A program made the position numbers and the translations under genes. The notes under the pieces are model-generated. The model had not been told where the DNA came from. It did not search any database and saw nothing but the letters and a program-made list of their open reading frames with translations. Source: Idiomarina sp. (lineage in GTDB: Bacteria > Pseudomonadota > Gammaproteobacteria > Enterobacterales > Alteromonadaceae). Taken from it: DNA of 64,000 nt. The stretch is taken from the NCBI GenBank assembly GCA_020832105.1, contig JAFIFH010000029.1:21820-85819 (forward strand), in the 5' to 3' direction. Positions 34,496 through 44,892 of the stretch are shown one piece after another; within the stretch, counting starts at the first letter, position 1, and each line of letters starts with the position of its first letter.

Positions 34496-36565
34496 TTATA
34501 AATTCAGATTTCCAGCCCTTGAGGTTTGCCGCGACACCGCCTGCTCTAACACCTGCCACCGCGGCACCACCATGGTTAATTGCTCTGCGGCACGGGTCAC
34601 CCCGGTGTAAATCAATTCGCGGCACAAGACTGCATTGTCAGTGGAGGGCATGACCATCACCGTATGGGCAAATTCAGACCCCTGCGATTTGTGCACGGTC
34701 ATCGCGAAAACCGTTTCGACCTGGCGTAAACGGCTTGGCAAAATCCAGCGCAGGCGGCCTTCACTATCCACAAACACCACCCGTTCACGACCGTCCCGCG
34801 GCCAGGTCAATACCATGCCTATGTCACCATTACGCAAGTTCAGGCTATAATCATTTTGAGTCACCATCACCGGTCTGCCCTCATACCACTGGGACGGCTT
34901 AGGCATGAAGGTTAACCAGCGCTCTACCTGATGGTTCAGCCCCTCAACTCCGAACACGCCATCGCGAATTGGAGAGAGTAACTGAAAGCCCGCATAGGCT
35001 TTGAGTACGTCGCGGGCCCAATGTTCGATCTCAGTGTCCTGCGCGTCTGCTGCCGGGCGCCGGCTCTCAATTGTCTGCCAGTATGTTGCAAAGCCTTGCA
35101 GGCACACCAAGCGCAGTGATTCCAGCAATTGCTGTTCACGCGCGAGGGGGGTATCGTCATCCCTAAAGCCTGGGGTTAATAATCGAATATCGGTAAATAA
35201 GCGCGCGTCATCCTGGGCTTTAAGTAATTCACTGATTCGCGGCAAGTCACCGGTATTTAACGCATGAGCCAGGTGGCCAATGCCGCTACGACCATCAAAA
35301 CGTCGGCTGACTCTGAGCATCACCACATGTTGCAAGTACTCTGGCCCCTCGCTATCAAATAGCTGCATGGGCAACCTGGCTTTACTGACTGACTGCAAAT
35401 AATCAAAACTTTGTTGGCGATAGCGGCCCGCCTCAGCCCCTGCACACAACTGACCTAACACTGCACCGGCTTCTACCGAAGCCAGTTGGTCTTTGTCTCC
35501 CAATAAAACCAGCTGCGCATGCTTTGGCAGCGCTGCGAGAATAGCGTCCATCATCTCAATGTCCACCATACTGGCTTCATCGATCACCAGCACATCAAGA
35601 CTCAACGGGTTACCCTGATGATAGCGAAAGGCGCGGGTGTGCTGTTGGGTACCCAGTAACTTATGCAAGGTCAGGCTGTCGCTGCTGATCGCATTAAATG
35701 TGTCCTGCCAGGCCGCAAACTGAGGCGCCACCCGCATCTCATCGAGGGCGTTTTGAATCGACTCCTTCAGTCTGGCTGCCGCTTTGCCTGTGGGGGCTGC
35801 TAAGCGGATCTTTAACGCCTGGCCGCCCTGCTGCATGGCCAAACGCTGCAGCATCGCAAGTAAGCGAACCACCGTATACGTCTTACCTGTGCCGGGCCCG
35901 CCGGTAATCACACTAAAGCGACTTCGCAAGGTATTGGCGCAGGCTAATTTTTGCCACGGCACCCGCTCTATGGCGGAGGTTGTTGCAGCGGTCGTTGGCG
36001 CCTCTAGCGGAAACAATTCGTTGAGCATGGTGTTCAATGTCGCACCAGGCACGGCTTCAAAGGCACCACTTTTCATGCGCCCGCGCAGCTGACTGGCAAT
36101 GCGCTGCTCGTATAACCAGAAACGCCTTAGGTATAATGCGCCCTGCGCATAAACCAAAGGTTCACTGAGATCGTCACTCGAGGGGGCTGCACCGACCACA
36201 GCGACCGCAGGACTGGCTGCAAAAGCCTGCTGAATATCCGCTACCGTGACCTTTGCAAGACAGTCCGCTGGCGTTTGCGTCAGCGTCTCGGTTTGCGCAA
36301 ACTGACGCGGCGACAAGCCAAGTAGCTCATGTGGGTCACTGAGCAAGGTATCAAGATGCAAACACACATGACCGCGCATCACTTGATAAGACAATAATGC
36401 AGTCATCAGTGCGATCACTTCGCTGCTGTTGGTTTGTGCAGCATCACTAAGGGGTGCGGTGGTCACCATGCGGGCCAGAGCTACATCAAGTGCCCCCAAC
36501 CAGCCTGATTGCTGCCACTGCTGCAGTTGTACCAGCATGGTCTCGTTATTCGCCAGCTCGCTCAT
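34496..36565 (-). CDS. recD: RecD, exodeoxyribonuclease V alpha subunit
   Basis: 5'-3' helicase subunit of RecBCD, 689 residues (E. coli 608). The Walker A motif GGPGTGKTYT, Walker B VIDEASMVD, LLGDKDQLASVEAGAV and the late motif MTVHKSQGSEF are typical of SF1B helicases. The ATG overlaps the recB stop by one base (TGATG). The extra length lies mostly in the N-terminal and middle inserts. Works with RecB and RecC in double-strand break repair and degradation of foreign linear DNA. Confidence 0.94.
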   Translation of the reverse strand: MSELANNETMLVQLQQWQQSGWLGALDVALARMVTTAPLSDAAQTNSSEVIALMTALLSYQVMRGHVCLHLDTLLSDPHELLGLSPRQFAQTETLTQTPADCLAKVTVADIQQAFAASPAVAVVGAAPSSDDLSEPLVYAQGALYLRRFWLYEQRIASQLRGRMKSGAFEAVPGATLNTMLNELFPLEAPTTAATTSAIERVPWQKLACANTLRSRFSVITGGPGTGKTYTVVRLLAMLQRLAMQQGGQALKIRLAAPTGKAAARLKESIQNALDEMRVAPQFAAWQDTFNAISSDSLTLHKLLGTQQHTRAFRYHQGNPLSLDVLVIDEASMVDIEMMDAILAALPKHAQLVLLGDKDQLASVEAGAVLGQLCAGAEAGRYRQQSFDYLQSVSKARLPMQLFDSEGPEYLQHVVMLRVSRRFDGRSGIGHLAHALNTGDLPRISELLKAQDDARLFTDIRLLTPGFRDDDTPLAREQQLLESLRLVCLQGFATYWQTIESRRPAADAQDTEIEHWARDVLKAYAGFQLLSPIRDGVFGVEGLNHQVERWLTFMPKPSQWYEGRPVMVTQNDYSLNLRNGDIGMVLTWPRDGRERVVFVDSEGRLRWILPSRLRQVETVFAMTVHKSQGSEFAHTVMVMPSTDNAVLCRELIYTGVTRAAEQLTMVVPRWQVLEQAVSRQTSRAGNLNL

Positions 36566-39500
36566 CAGGTTGCTCCTTGCTTACAGTAGCTGTCGAGTTG
36601 CTCAATGAGCGCTTTTGCTGGCCGATCAAAAAACGCACCATGCTCAGCACCGTTATGGCCGCGTAAGAACAAATACACCACACCGCCAATATGGGTGTCA
36701 TAGTCATATGCATCACCCAGGCGGGCTTGCAATAGTCGATGCAGCGCCAGCGTATACAGCACATACTGCACGTCATAGCGGCTACTGAGCATCTTATCGC
36801 GCATCGCAGACTGGGTATAATCTGCGTCACCTGGGCCCAGGTAATTCGACTTGTAGTCGGCCACGTAGTAACGCCCTTCATGCTCAAATATTAAATCTAT
36901 AAAGCCCTTTAACATGCCGTTCAGATAGTTGTCCTGCAGTGCAGGTCGCGGGTGTTCAGGCATCACATGCGCGGCGATGAGATCATCAAGCTTGCGGGCA
37001 CTGACCTGATGCAGAGCAAACCAGAATTCTGGTTCGGCCTTGTAATGCTGCAAGCCGGCTAGCGAAAATGTCTGGCCATTATCCAGCTCGAAAAGGGTCG
37101 TTACATACAGTGCCAGCCAACTATCGAGCTGCTCGCGAAGTTCCAGCCATATGCCATGGGTGCAACGCTTATCGATAAGTAACTGGCGTGACTGCGAATC
37201 TTCGGCGATGACGGCAAAGCCCAACTCTGCAGCATCCTCAAGGATATTGTGCAAAAAGGTGCCCGGCTCTGCGCCACGTGGAAAATGATGCAGATGCGGC
37301 CCACCTTCGCTGGCAATCACAGGCTGCACCGCTTCAGCGGGCTCTGCGTCGGCACCGTCTTCTTCATACAGGTTTGCCTCCAACGCACTTTCCGGCTCAC
37401 GTAAACCGGTATATTTAAGGGCCGAGTAACTGGCTATCCACCAGCTTGCAAATCGATGCTGTGCCGGCATCTGGCGCACCACTGGCTGACCGATTTGCGC
37501 AACGGGTGGGGTCCAGTGTTGATTGGTTACCGCCGGTTGCGGACACACCCGAATACCAGGTTGATTTGACCAGGTGCGTTTCGCCTGGCTGATAAAGTCA
37601 GCGGGCATGCTGTCTTTGCCCGCTGAGGCTCCAGCCAGATAGGCCAATGCGGAATGTTGCCAGTCTTTGACTGGCGCCACACTTGCCCAGCAGGCAAATC
37701 GGGAACGGGTTAAGGCCACGTACAAGCGACGGATTTCCTCACCCAGGCGCTCTTCGTCTACCTGCTTTATCACCTCAGGGGTAGCCTGCATGCTATGCCG
37801 TAACTCACCCTCGTCATCGTGATAAGAAAACAATGTGCGCTTTTCATCAATCGCTCGGCTGGCACTACTAAAGGGTAAAAACACCAACGGGTATTCGAGC
37901 CCTTTAGACTTGTGCACCGTAACGATCTGGACCAGTTGGGAATCACTTTCCAGCCGCACGCTTTGCTCGTCGCTACCTTCTTCGTCGGCGTGGTAAATCT
38001 TTTCCTGCAAAAAACGCAACAACGCATGCTCACCATCAAGCATGCCAGCAGCCTGCTGCAGTAATTCCGCTAAATGCAGAAGATCGGTAGATTCGCGCTC
38101 CCCACCAATCTCACTGAGTAGCCGCGTCGCAATATCAAAGTCGTGAATAACCTGATGTAACATTGCCAGTACACCCTGGGTTTGCCAGCTATGCGCGTAC
38201 TGCAAGAACTGCTCTACCCGGCTATCCCAGGCCAAATCATCATGTTGCAAGTGGGCCAGCTCACTCACCGGCACATCTAATAGTCTGGTATACAACGCGT
38301 TGGTCAGCCCCTGACGTTGCTGCGGATACGCACAAGCGTGCAATATAGCCAGCACATCTCTGGCCACTGCGGTGTCGTAGACCGAGTTCCGGTCCGACAG
38401 GTACACACTAGCGACACCTCGCGCACGCAGATGCTGTTGCACCAGGTAGCCTTCGAAACGACTATTAACCAGGACGGCGATATCGGCACTTCGCAACGCG
38501 TTTAGCTTGCCATCCGCCTGACGAATGCCGGTGAGCCCCTGCTCAGCGCCCTGCAGTAAGGACACAATGTAGCTGGCACAGCTCGCCGCTTGCTGCTCGT
38601 TGTAATCACCTTTGCTGATTGGCTTGCTCGGGTCTTCAGTGTTCTCATCAAGCCATAGTTGTAGGGCTTCACTGACCTGCTCACCATCAATCACCAATGA
38701 CGCTTGCTGGCCATGGGCTGCCACCTCAACAAAAGGAACCTGATTACCGTTAGGCCGATTAAATAAGAAGGCTTTCTTCGGCAATGAGGACTCAGCAGGC
38801 AAAAAGACATGGTTGCTGGCCGCCACCATGTCATGGCTAGAACGGAAGTTACGGGCCAGGGTAAAATGCCGGCCTGCAGTGTCCCGCCGAGCTTGCAAAT
38901 AGGTGAAAATATCGGCTCCCCTGAATGCATAAATCGCTTGTTTGGGGTCGCCAATTAAATAGATAGCGCTATTTGCAGGCTGCTCTGCCAATCGATAAAT
39001 GGTATTGAAAATAGTGTATTGGTCGGGGTCTGTGTCCTGAAATTCGTCGATCATCGCGATCGGGTACTGCGCCCGAACACGTTCCGCCAACTCATGCCCT
39101 GCTGGTTGTTGCAGGGCCTTGCGAGTTTGCAGAATAATATCGTCGAAACTCATTAAGGCATGCTGGTGAAGTTGTTGGCTAAAGCGGTGTTTGATCCACT
39201 GCGCGGCGTGGTAAAGCAGCTCAGTTTTGATGCTCGGCCCGCTGTCCTGTAATGCTTTTAGCTCAGCGAGTTTACCGGTAAATGTGAGGTGCGCGGTGTC
39301 GATACTCAGCAACTGAGCAAAGCCCTCAACCGAATAATTATCGAGCATGGCAGGGGTCACCTTAGGTAGCGCATGGACCGCCTCAGCCACAGGTAGATCC
39401 AACCACGCCTGCACTGGCTGTAATGCCTTTTTGGTGGCATTGGGCGCTACTTTACGTTTATTCAGTAACCAGCCCTGGGCATCTGCTTCATCGACAAACT

Positions 39501-40284
39501 GCAACAATTGCGGCAAATAGCTTTGCCATGCACGATGCACCTCAGTCACCCGAGCCTCGTACTCGGCCCGTTTTGTCGCCACCAGCGCGGTGATATCTAA
39601 TGGCTGTGGCGGCGCGTCGTCGACCATCGCCCACAATGGCAAACTGAGTTTAGCTAACCCTTGTGGGGAACTGGCAACATCAGCGACTGCTGCATAATCA
39701 TCTGCCTGCAGGGGGTAGACCATATTGCGCCAATAGTCTCGCGCAGCGTCATCACGAAACTTTTGCAACTCGGTGGTCAGCTCCTGAGAGAACAGGCTGC
39801 CACTGCTAAATGCGTGTTCGCGTAACAACCCCTGACACCAGCTGTGGATGGTTTTTACACTCGCCTCGTCCATCCATTCACTGGCAGTCTGCAGTGCCTG
39901 CGCGCAACGCGCCCAACTGGCGATTGGATAGCTTTGTCGCAACGTGACCAAAAATGGGTCGACAGCGTCACATGTTGCATCCTCAGCCTGGCGAAACCAT
40001 CGCGCTGCCTCCACCAGCCTTAAACGAATACGGTCTTTTAACTCTGCCGTGGCCGCTTTAGTAAAGGTGACCACCAAAATATTTGGCGGTAAGAGTGGCG
40101 CAGCGTCGCTACCGTCACCATGCTCAGCGGCTGCGCCCACATCTTTGATATGGGCAAGAATAAACCGAATATACAAAGCTGCAATGGTATAGGTCTTTCC
40201 AGTCCCGGCGCTGGCTTCAATCAAACTACTGCCCACCAGGGGTAGTTGTAGTGGGCTACTCAGGGTGACACTAGGCGTACTCAT
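36565..40284 (-). CDS. recB: RecB, exodeoxyribonuclease V beta subunit
   Basis: 3'-5' helicase and nuclease subunit of RecBCD, 1239 residues (E. coli 1180). The UvrD-type helicase opens with LIEASAGTGKTYTIAALY; motif II is MIDEFQDTDP, and the late helicase motif is VTVHKSKGLEYPLVF. The C-terminal nuclease carries its active-site motif YYVADYKSNYLG at about residue 1140. It overlaps recC by four bases (ATGA) and recD by one. No ptrA gene separates recC and recB, unlike E. coli. Confidence 0.96.
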   Translation of the reverse strand: MSTPSVTLSSPLQLPLVGSSLIEASAGTGKTYTIAALYIRFILAHIKDVGAAAEHGDGSDAAPLLPPNILVVTFTKAATAELKDRIRLRLVEAARWFRQAEDATCDAVDPFLVTLRQSYPIASWARCAQALQTASEWMDEASVKTIHSWCQGLLREHAFSSGSLFSQELTTELQKFRDDAARDYWRNMVYPLQADDYAAVADVASSPQGLAKLSLPLWAMVDDAPPQPLDITALVATKRAEYEARVTEVHRAWQSYLPQLLQFVDEADAQGWLLNKRKVAPNATKKALQPVQAWLDLPVAEAVHALPKVTPAMLDNYSVEGFAQLLSIDTAHLTFTGKLAELKALQDSGPSIKTELLYHAAQWIKHRFSQQLHQHALMSFDDIILQTRKALQQPAGHELAERVRAQYPIAMIDEFQDTDPDQYTIFNTIYRLAEQPANSAIYLIGDPKQAIYAFRGADIFTYLQARRDTAGRHFTLARNFRSSHDMVAASNHVFLPAESSLPKKAFLFNRPNGNQVPFVEVAAHGQQASLVIDGEQVSEALQLWLDENTEDPSKPISKGDYNEQQAASCASYIVSLLQGAEQGLTGIRQADGKLNALRSADIAVLVNSRFEGYLVQQHLRARGVASVYLSDRNSVYDTAVARDVLAILHACAYPQQRQGLTNALYTRLLDVPVSELAHLQHDDLAWDSRVEQFLQYAHSWQTQGVLAMLHQVIHDFDIATRLLSEIGGERESTDLLHLAELLQQAAGMLDGEHALLRFLQEKIYHADEEGSDEQSVRLESDSQLVQIVTVHKSKGLEYPLVFLPFSSASRAIDEKRTLFSYHDDEGELRHSMQATPEVIKQVDEERLGEEIRRLYVALTRSRFACWASVAPVKDWQHSALAYLAGASAGKDSMPADFISQAKRTWSNQPGIRVCPQPAVTNQHWTPPVAQIGQPVVRQMPAQHRFASWWIASYSALKYTGLREPESALEANLYEEDGADAEPAEAVQPVIASEGGPHLHHFPRGAEPGTFLHNILEDAAELGFAVIAEDSQSRQLLIDKRCTHGIWLELREQLDSWLALYVTTLFELDNGQTFSLAGLQHYKAEPEFWFALHQVSARKLDDLIAAHVMPEHPRPALQDNYLNGMLKGFIDLIFEHEGRYYVADYKSNYLGPGDADYTQSAMRDKMLSSRYDVQYVLYTLALHRLLQARLGDAYDYDTHIGGVVYLFLRGHNGAEHGAFFDRPAKALIEQLDSYCKQGAT

Positions 40285-43200
40285 TTGGCACCCCCCTGCC
40301 CTGAACCGTAGGAGGTAAGCTGTGCTTTATCCATCATCGCTTTAAAACTCTGATAATGACGTTCACTGACGCCTTCGAAATCCGCCATGGTTAATGCCTC
40401 AGCCTGTGGGTAAAAACGCGACAGATACACCAGGCTCTCCGCCTGTTTACTATAGGCTTGCGTTAGATCGAAGGATTTCGGCTTATCGAGCCAGGCCCAG
40501 GCCAGCGGCAAGGCGGTGGCCAGAGGCTGGCTCAGCGCATGGTCCATCAATCTGCCGAGCTCATCCAGATAGCCGCGGGCATCGTCTGCAGACAGCGCTG
40601 CCAGCCGCACACTCGCCCCTTCGCCGACCAGCAGGGTTTCCACCTGATGGCTACCGGCAAATACCAGCTGGGCGATAAGATGGCGCAGCCATAGCGAAAC
40701 ACAGTGTTTAGGCAGCACGTACTGGCTACGTGACGTGATATGGGCGACTTTACTGACTTTTACCAACACCTGTGTGAGCTGAGTATCCTGCTGCCGATGA
40801 CGGTATAGATCGGTTAATTCCCCTTCTATCGCAAAACGACCTAAAGGCAGATTAAACGAAGTATCAGCAATATTCAGGTAATCCCCTGCCCAGTAAGGCC
40901 GAATCGTGTCACTGATTGTGGCCACTGAATCTGCAAGGCGGGTTTTCAGGTGGTGTACTTCATAAGAGAGCGGTAACTGACCCCGGCGGCGGATCCTGGC
41001 GAACGTATCATCGATGATCTCCGCACAGGCTGAGTGATGGGCAGGTTTGTGCAACAGCACCTGGGTCACCAGTTCATGCTTTACCTTCCACTCGTCGAGC
41101 TTATTTAAATTAAAGGCTTCGTCATCATAAGACTCACTGCTCAAATCCTGTAACGAAACCCCGAGCCGTTTACGCGCAAATAATTGCGCGGGCTCGCGTA
41201 GCAGCCATTCCAGATCATAGAGTTGTAACGGTGCCTCAGGCTCGAAGGGCTCTAACTGCGCGGCGTCTTGCAATGGCGAAGAAATATTCTGGTGACCGTT
41301 CCTATGTATCGGCAGCCACTCTCTGGCATAGGTAAAAAATTGAGTATGACTGCCTTCGGGCGCGCTGAAGTAGTCTGCGGCGAAGGGCTGCAAACGATGG
41401 CTTGTGGTCAAACGATCAAGTAACAGGTCCTCGTCGTCCGCCGCAGGTTCGGCTTGCCAGCCAGCGGCAAGATGATCGCGCAGCTGCCCCACCAGCACCG
41501 ACGGCGGCATTTCACTGTTGTCCTGCGCGCTCATGCCAACCCAACTGAGGTAGAATTGTTCCCGCGCAGACAGTAATGCCTCGAGAAATAAATAGCGGTC
41601 ATCTTCGCGCCGTGAACGATCCCCTGGCTGATAATGTCCGGCCATCAAATCAAAGTCAGTGGCCGGGGTGCTGCGCGGGTAGTCAGCATCATTCATGCCG
41701 AGCAGGCACACTCGTTTAAATGGAATCGCACGCATTGGCATCAGCGTGGCGAAATTCACACTGCCAGCCATAAAGCGCTGGTTGAGGCCGCTTTCATCTA
41801 CCGCCGAAAGCCATACTTCCTGCACAATGTTATAACGCAGGTCACCGTCAAACTGCGCCTCATCAATACTCTCAGCCAGCTCATCAAGGGCCTCGCGCAA
41901 ACGATTGAGCATCAATTGCTCACTGTCCTCACGAGGACTAAACAGGTCATCCAGCAGTTGCTGTAAAATAGGATACCAGGCGCTAAAACTTTTTGCGTTG
42001 GCCAGCGCCCGCCAGTAAAACTGCAGGCAATTGATAATATCTGCCAGCGCACCCGCTGTCTGTGCTTGCATCCCTGCCACTTCAGTATAGGGCTCGATGC
42101 CTTGCCATGGCTGATTATCTACTTCGCCAGCGGCGTAGCCATACAGCATTCTTTGCAGCGCAAACAACCAGCTGTTCTCTGCATAGGCCACGTCCAGACC
42201 CAGCGACATTCGGTGTTGCTCCTGCAGCCCCCAGCGCGCGCCCGCCTGAGCCGCCCATTGCTGCAACTGCTCCACGTCAGCAGGCTGAAGTTTAAAACGC
42301 TGCTGCACCGCAGGCACCTGTAACAGATCAAAAACATCGCTATGGGTAAAGCGTTGCTGGGGCGCCGCCAGCACAAGTTCCAGTGCAATCAGGATCGGGT
42401 TCTTGTGGCGCTGCCCCTGATCTGCAATGGTAAACGGTATATACCGCTGATCGTCCCGGTGCAAGCGGCCGAATACCGCGGCGATATGTGGTGCATATTG
42501 ATCAATATCCGGCACCATCACCATAATATCTTTTGGCTGCAAGTCAGGGTCCGCGGCAAACGCCGCAAGCAGCTGGTCGTGGAGAACCTCAACTTCACGT
42601 TGGGCGCTGTGACAGCGATGAAAACAGATCGAACGGTCCTGCTCAGCGACCTGCATGCCCCAGGCAGCATGGGTTTCATGCACAGGGCGCAAATGCAGAA
42701 TGTCGTTCTGTAGCTGCTGAAGTAAGTTAACGGCTTCGACATCGTCAAAGAGATCAAAACGCAGATCCGCAAACTTTGCCTCCATTTGCCGGGTTTCATC
42801 AAATTCATCTAGTAGACGGATATAGTCGCGCCCCTGCTTGCCCCACGACGCCAACAAGGGTTGCGCATGAAGATGCAGCGCGTCTATTGCCACCTCGGCA
42901 AAGTCAGCACTTTTCAATGCGTGGCGGGCTGTCTGGTTATGTCGGAATAGCTCACGACCATCAACAATATCAGCCCAATGATACTGACAGGGGTTATGCA
43001 CACAGAGTACGACCTGGCAAACGCCCTTCAACGCATGGAGCACTTCCAGGGTTTGTTTCGGCAGGGAAGAAATACCAAACACCACCACCCGTGGCGAGAT
43101 TCCTGCGGGCAGGTTGCTGAGCGCCGAAGCGCGCTCAATAAAGGTTCGGTGCAGGGCGGCGCGGTTGCTGCAAATCTGTTCGCGGCCGATATCATCCACC

Positions 43201-43757
43201 AGGGCGCGCCATAGTTCTGGCTGCCAGGCGTGCTCGTCGGTTAAAGGCTGCGCTTGACCACGTAAAAATATGACATCGTCACCCTGCGCCCAGGCATCCA
43301 GCCACTCCGCACGGTAAACCTGATATTGATCATACAGATCAGCCAGTTTGTCGCTTAATTGAAAAAGCTTACGCTGATCGCTATCGTCTGCCACATAGCG
43401 CTGCAAGGCTGTGAAGGCTGCATGGCTGGCCATCAGTGCCGGTAATAAGCGCATGATGCGCCAGCGCAGACGTTGTTTGTCATACGGAGAATGGCGCGGA
43501 ATATCCTCACCTAGTACTGCGCGGTATGCGCGCCACACAAAGCGTGCGGGCAACGTGACGTCGAGCATCGTAGCCACGCCGGTATGGGTTGCCAGCTGTA
43601 TTTTCAGCCATTGGGCGATCCCATTGGACTGCACCAATAGAGCCTCTTCGGCCAGAGGCTCCAGCGGATAGCGCGCAAGTAAATTGACTGTGATATCCGT
43701 CAGGTCTTCTAAACGGTGACTATGTGCTGCGATAAATCCGGGCGTCAGCGGTTCCAT
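40281..43757 (-). CDS. recC: RecC, exodeoxyribonuclease V gamma subunit
   Basis: Chi-recognition subunit of RecBCD, 1158 residues from the ATG at 43757 (E. coli 1122). Family blocks are LLVQSNGIAQWLKIQLA near the N-terminus, MVMVPDIDQYAPHIAAVFGR, and the helicase-like remnants PMRAIPFKRVCLLGMND and DFDLMAGHYQPGDRSRREDD. The frame is open 37 codons further upstream, but AAGGAA five bases before 43757 and the family N-terminus favour that ATG. It heads recC-recB-recD-nuclease and is divergent from a phosphoesterase gene. Confidence 0.95.
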   Translation of the reverse strand: MEPLTPGFIAAHSHRLEDLTDITVNLLARYPLEPLAEEALLVQSNGIAQWLKIQLATHTGVATMLDVTLPARFVWRAYRAVLGEDIPRHSPYDKQRLRWRIMRLLPALMASHAAFTALQRYVADDSDQRKLFQLSDKLADLYDQYQVYRAEWLDAWAQGDDVIFLRGQAQPLTDEHAWQPELWRALVDDIGREQICSNRAALHRTFIERASALSNLPAGISPRVVVFGISSLPKQTLEVLHALKGVCQVVLCVHNPCQYHWADIVDGRELFRHNQTARHALKSADFAEVAIDALHLHAQPLLASWGKQGRDYIRLLDEFDETRQMEAKFADLRFDLFDDVEAVNLLQQLQNDILHLRPVHETHAAWGMQVAEQDRSICFHRCHSAQREVEVLHDQLLAAFAADPDLQPKDIMVMVPDIDQYAPHIAAVFGRLHRDDQRYIPFTIADQGQRHKNPILIALELVLAAPQQRFTHSDVFDLLQVPAVQQRFKLQPADVEQLQQWAAQAGARWGLQEQHRMSLGLDVAYAENSWLFALQRMLYGYAAGEVDNQPWQGIEPYTEVAGMQAQTAGALADIINCLQFYWRALANAKSFSAWYPILQQLLDDLFSPREDSEQLMLNRLREALDELAESIDEAQFDGDLRYNIVQEVWLSAVDESGLNQRFMAGSVNFATLMPMRAIPFKRVCLLGMNDADYPRSTPATDFDLMAGHYQPGDRSRREDDRYLFLEALLSAREQFYLSWVGMSAQDNSEMPPSVLVGQLRDHLAAGWQAEPAADDEDLLLDRLTTSHRLQPFAADYFSAPEGSHTQFFTYAREWLPIHRNGHQNISSPLQDAAQLEPFEPEAPLQLYDLEWLLREPAQLFARKRLGVSLQDLSSESYDDEAFNLNKLDEWKVKHELVTQVLLHKPAHHSACAEIIDDTFARIRRRGQLPLSYEVHHLKTRLADSVATISDTIRPYWAGDYLNIADTSFNLPLGRFAIEGELTDLYRHRQQDTQLTQVLVKVSKVAHITSRSQYVLPKHCVSLWLRHLIAQLVFAGSHQVETLLVGEGASVRLAALSADDARGYLDELGRLMDHALSQPLATALPLAWAWLDKPKSFDLTQAYSKQAESLVYLSRFYPQAEALTMADFEGVSERHYQSFKAMMDKAQLTSYGSGQGGAK

Positions 43758-43888
43758 TGCATTCCTTAAATACTGCCGTTTCACTTTACCATTGAGTGAT
43801 AACACTTTACCGTATTTACCATTGACTGGCAGCACAATTGCTAATAGCTGATAACAATTCAATATCACCCCAGGAAAGAGGACGAACG

Positions 43889-44848
43889 ATGCAGGGATTT
43901 GATGTCATTGGTGACGTTCATGGCATGGCAGACAAGCTGCATGCATTACTGAAAAATCTTGGCTATCGCAGGCATGCGGGCGTGTGGAGCCACCCTCAGC
44001 GTCAGGCTCTTTTTATTGGCGACCTGATTGATAACGGCCTGCAAAGTATTGAAACCTTAACCACAGTGCGCGATATGGTTGAGCATGGTGCGGCCCGGGC
44101 AATCATGGGCAACCATGAGCTTAACGCTATCGGCTGGGAAATGCGTCACAGTCAGACCGGCGAACCTTTGCGTGAGCACAGCGACGCCAATCTGGCGCAC
44201 CACCAGGCCTTTCTAGACAGTATTCCGCAACGTGAGGACCGTCTGCCGGGGCTGAACTGGTTCAAAACGCTGCCACTGTATCTCCAGCTCGATGAGCCTG
44301 GTTTAGGGCCGGTTCGGTTTGTCCATGCATGCTGGCACCCGACCTCAATCACCGCACTACAACCTTACCTTAACTCAAACCACCAGCTTCGCGATGATGC
44401 CTGGGAAGTCGCTTTTGAAGAGGGTCACGTTGCATTTAATGCGGTGGAAAACATTCTGAAAGGAATTGAAATCGACCTGCCCAATGGCATGAGCTTTACC
44501 GATCATAAGGGCAAGCAGCGTCACTCTACGCGTATTTCATGGTGGCTCAAAGATGCCGATAATATGGCGGACATGGTGCATATTCCGATGCCAACGCAAA
44601 ACCAGCACGTGCTCGATGCATTGCGCCAGCGTCCGGCACAACAGGATTTGCTGGAGGACAGTTGCTATCAGGGGCAATGCCCGGTGTTTTTTGGCCATTA
44701 CTGGCTACGATGGCCTGCTCGGGTGCTCAATGATAAAGCCGCCTGTACCGACTATTCAGCAGGTAAGGACGGTCCCCTGGTGGCGTACCGCTGGTCCGGA
44801 GAGTCCATATTGAGTGATAACAATTGGGTCAGTTCTGCTGCGTCGTAA
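43889..44848 (+). CDS. Calcineurin-like metallophosphoesterase
   Basis: Cytoplasmic metallophosphoesterase of the PPP-type/PrpE-like group, 319 residues. Metal-ligand motifs are GDVHG near the N-terminus, GDLIDNG, and MGNHELN, with later His residues in FVHACW and FFGHYW. AGAGG lies seven bases before the ATG at 43889. The open frame extends 17 codons upstream into the recC promoter region and this is less likely. Substrate could be a phosphoprotein, dinucleotide or small phosphate; sequence does not decide. It shares a 130-base divergent promoter region with recC. Confidence 0.88.
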   Translation: MQGFDVIGDVHGMADKLHALLKNLGYRRHAGVWSHPQRQALFIGDLIDNGLQSIETLTTVRDMVEHGAARAIMGNHELNAIGWEMRHSQTGEPLREHSDANLAHHQAFLDSIPQREDRLPGLNWFKTLPLYLQLDEPGLGPVRFVHACWHPTSITALQPYLNSNHQLRDDAWEVAFEEGHVAFNAVENILKGIEIDLPNGMSFTDHKGKQRHSTRISWWLKDADNMADMVHIPMPTQNQHVLDALRQRPAQQDLLEDSCYQGQCPVFFGHYWLRWPARVLNDKAACTDYSAGKDGPLVAYRWSGESILSDNNWVSSAAS

Positions 44849-44892
44849 CTGTGATGGCTATCGAAGCGTAGCCGGATTCAATCTTTGTCTGT

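Noticed and set aside
40394..43671. Several open frames on the + strand opposite recC and recB
   Set aside because: They mirror a high-GC coding strand, have no ribosome sites and show biased, Arg/His/Pro-rich peptides. The reverse-strand genes are certain.
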